Positions 63,500 through 64,000 of a stretch of 64,000 nt of DNA are shown piece by piece. Source of the stretch: Kribbella sp. NBC_01245 (lineage in GTDB: Bacteria > Actinomycetota > Actinomycetes > Propionibacteriales > Kribbellaceae); assembly GCF_036226525.1 (NCBI RefSeq), contig NZ_CP108487.1, positions 5,766,001-5,830,000 on the forward strand, written 5' to 3'. Each line of letters opens with the position of its first letter. The first letter of the stretch is position 1. The notes beneath the pieces are model-generated. The model saw nothing but the letters and a program-made list of their open reading frames with translations, did no database searches and was not told where the DNA came from. The translations under genes were made by a program, and so were the position numbers.

Positions 63500-64000
63500 G
63501 TGGCAGAACCTCGTTCCAACGCCGGAACGCCCGCTCGCAGGGGCGAGACCGCGTTCTCGGTGCTGTCCACCGTTGGGGATGTGCTGTTGCTGCAGGTGTT
63601 GTTCCTGCTCACCAGCGTCGGTGTCATCACGATCATCCCGGGGGCGATCGCCGTACAGCGGGCATTGCCGGAGGCGCTCGGGCAGGAGCATCCCGCGATC
63701 GCCCGGCTCTACTGGCGACACCTGCGCTGGGCCGTCCGGAGGTTCTGGCTATTCGGTCTCGGCGTTTGCGTGTTCACGGTGATGCTGGTGATCGGCTTGC
63801 TCTTCTGGGCGTCGGCCGGCGATCCGATGCGGCTCATCGGGCTCGGAGTGCTGGTGCCGGTGGCGGGCCTGCTGGTCGCGCTCTACCTGGGCTTTCTGGC
63901 CGTGGCGATGACGAGTGCCGAGGAGACCGGGCCGCGGCGGGTCGGCCGGGAGGCCTGGCTGCTGGTGCAGCGCAGGCCCCTGCCCGCCGCGGCCGGCATC
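63500..64000 (+). CDS. DUF624 (YesL-like) membrane protein, 3' end cut off by the window
   Basis: The frame is open from a GTG at 63500 (GGAGG at nine bases upstream) to the window edge, 167 codons. Hydrophobic segments are VLLLQVLFLLTSVGVITIIPGAIAV, FWLFGLGVCVFTVMLVIGLLFW, and LGVLVPVAGLLVALYLGFLAVA. The early helix with a following RLYWRH segment and placement beside a sugar ABC importer fit the DUF624/YesL family. Function unknown. Confidence 0.82.
   Translation, partial: MAEPRSNAGTPARRGETAFSVLSTVGDVLLLQVLFLLTSVGVITIIPGAIAVQRALPEALGQEHPAIARLYWRHLRWAVRRFWLFGLGVCVFTVMLVIGLLFWASAGDPMRLIGLGVLVPVAGLLVALYLGFLAVAMTSAEETGPRRVGREAWLLVQRRPLPAAAGI

Overview
The window looks like a near-origin segment of a high-GC actinobacterial chromosome. 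The evidence is the core order parA-parB ... cwlM-trxA-trxB-anti-sigma-sigM-pseudokinase-murJ-DUF6049-pcnB, SARP/BTAD regulators, an F420-type LLM oxidoreductase, an Eis-type acetyltransferase and pervasive GTG starts and ATGA/GTGA gene overlaps. A member of the Propionibacteriales/Nocardioidaceae (for example Kribbella) fits, but that assignment is inference.

Layout. 1-1709: parA (left end cut off) and parB, then a terminator. 1838-4856: about 3 kb with no convincing gene, holding one parS-like site (3827-3842), a purine-rich degenerate repeat and G-rich repeats. 4857-9227 (minus): DUF3817, SURF1, a D-Ala-D-Ala-ligase-like ATP-grasp protein and a PLP aminotransferase. 9425-11461 (plus): a small membrane protein, GNAT, DUF2784 and a permease-prefix membrane protein. 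11488-14116: a PadR regulator divergent from an MMPL transporter, with two matching dyads between them. 14274-14432: palindromes and a second parS-like site. 14424-24307 (minus): the cell-envelope/redox block, with a textbook SigR/SigH-type promoter before trxB. 24332-29663 (plus): pcnB, TetR, an SRPBCC-ArsR pair, YgjV-GNAT and a Tat-exported PhoD phosphatase. 29921-32770: a SARP/NB-ARC/TPR regulator. 33014-40074: a TetR regulator divergent from a tightly overlapping seven-gene operon (acyl-CoA dehydrogenase, SDR, APH-like kinase, histidine phosphatase, SDR, LLM oxidoreductase, ketopantoate-reductase-like), resembling hydroxyacyl-CoA degradation through a phosphorylated intermediate. 40075-42606: tandem repeats, a small cysteine-containing secreted protein, a VOC protein and two decayed genes (a cupin with a nonsense codon, an HxlR regulator with a frameshift and an amber codon). 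42569-49916: a two-component system divergent from a lipoprotein/adaptor/ATPase/FtsX-type permease export operon. 50107-55797: MFS, acyl-ACP desaturase with a 29-bp near-perfect palindrome, hydrolase, thioesterase, alcohol dehydrogenase, Eis-like GNAT. 56039-58984: tandem secreted metzincin proteases. 59102-64000: a sugar ABC importer with a DeoR-HTH/LacI-effector hybrid regulator and the start of a DUF624 protein.

The most unusual material is intergenic. Four long inverted repeats fall into two apparent families. Family A (29800-29902 and 45206-45371) lies in gene leaders and shares an internal nested-helix design. Family B (32911-33012 and 49973-50094) lies between convergent genes and shares a core in which every difference is compensated on the opposite arm. 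Coordinates and motifs were read by eye; no alignment, folding or database search was run.
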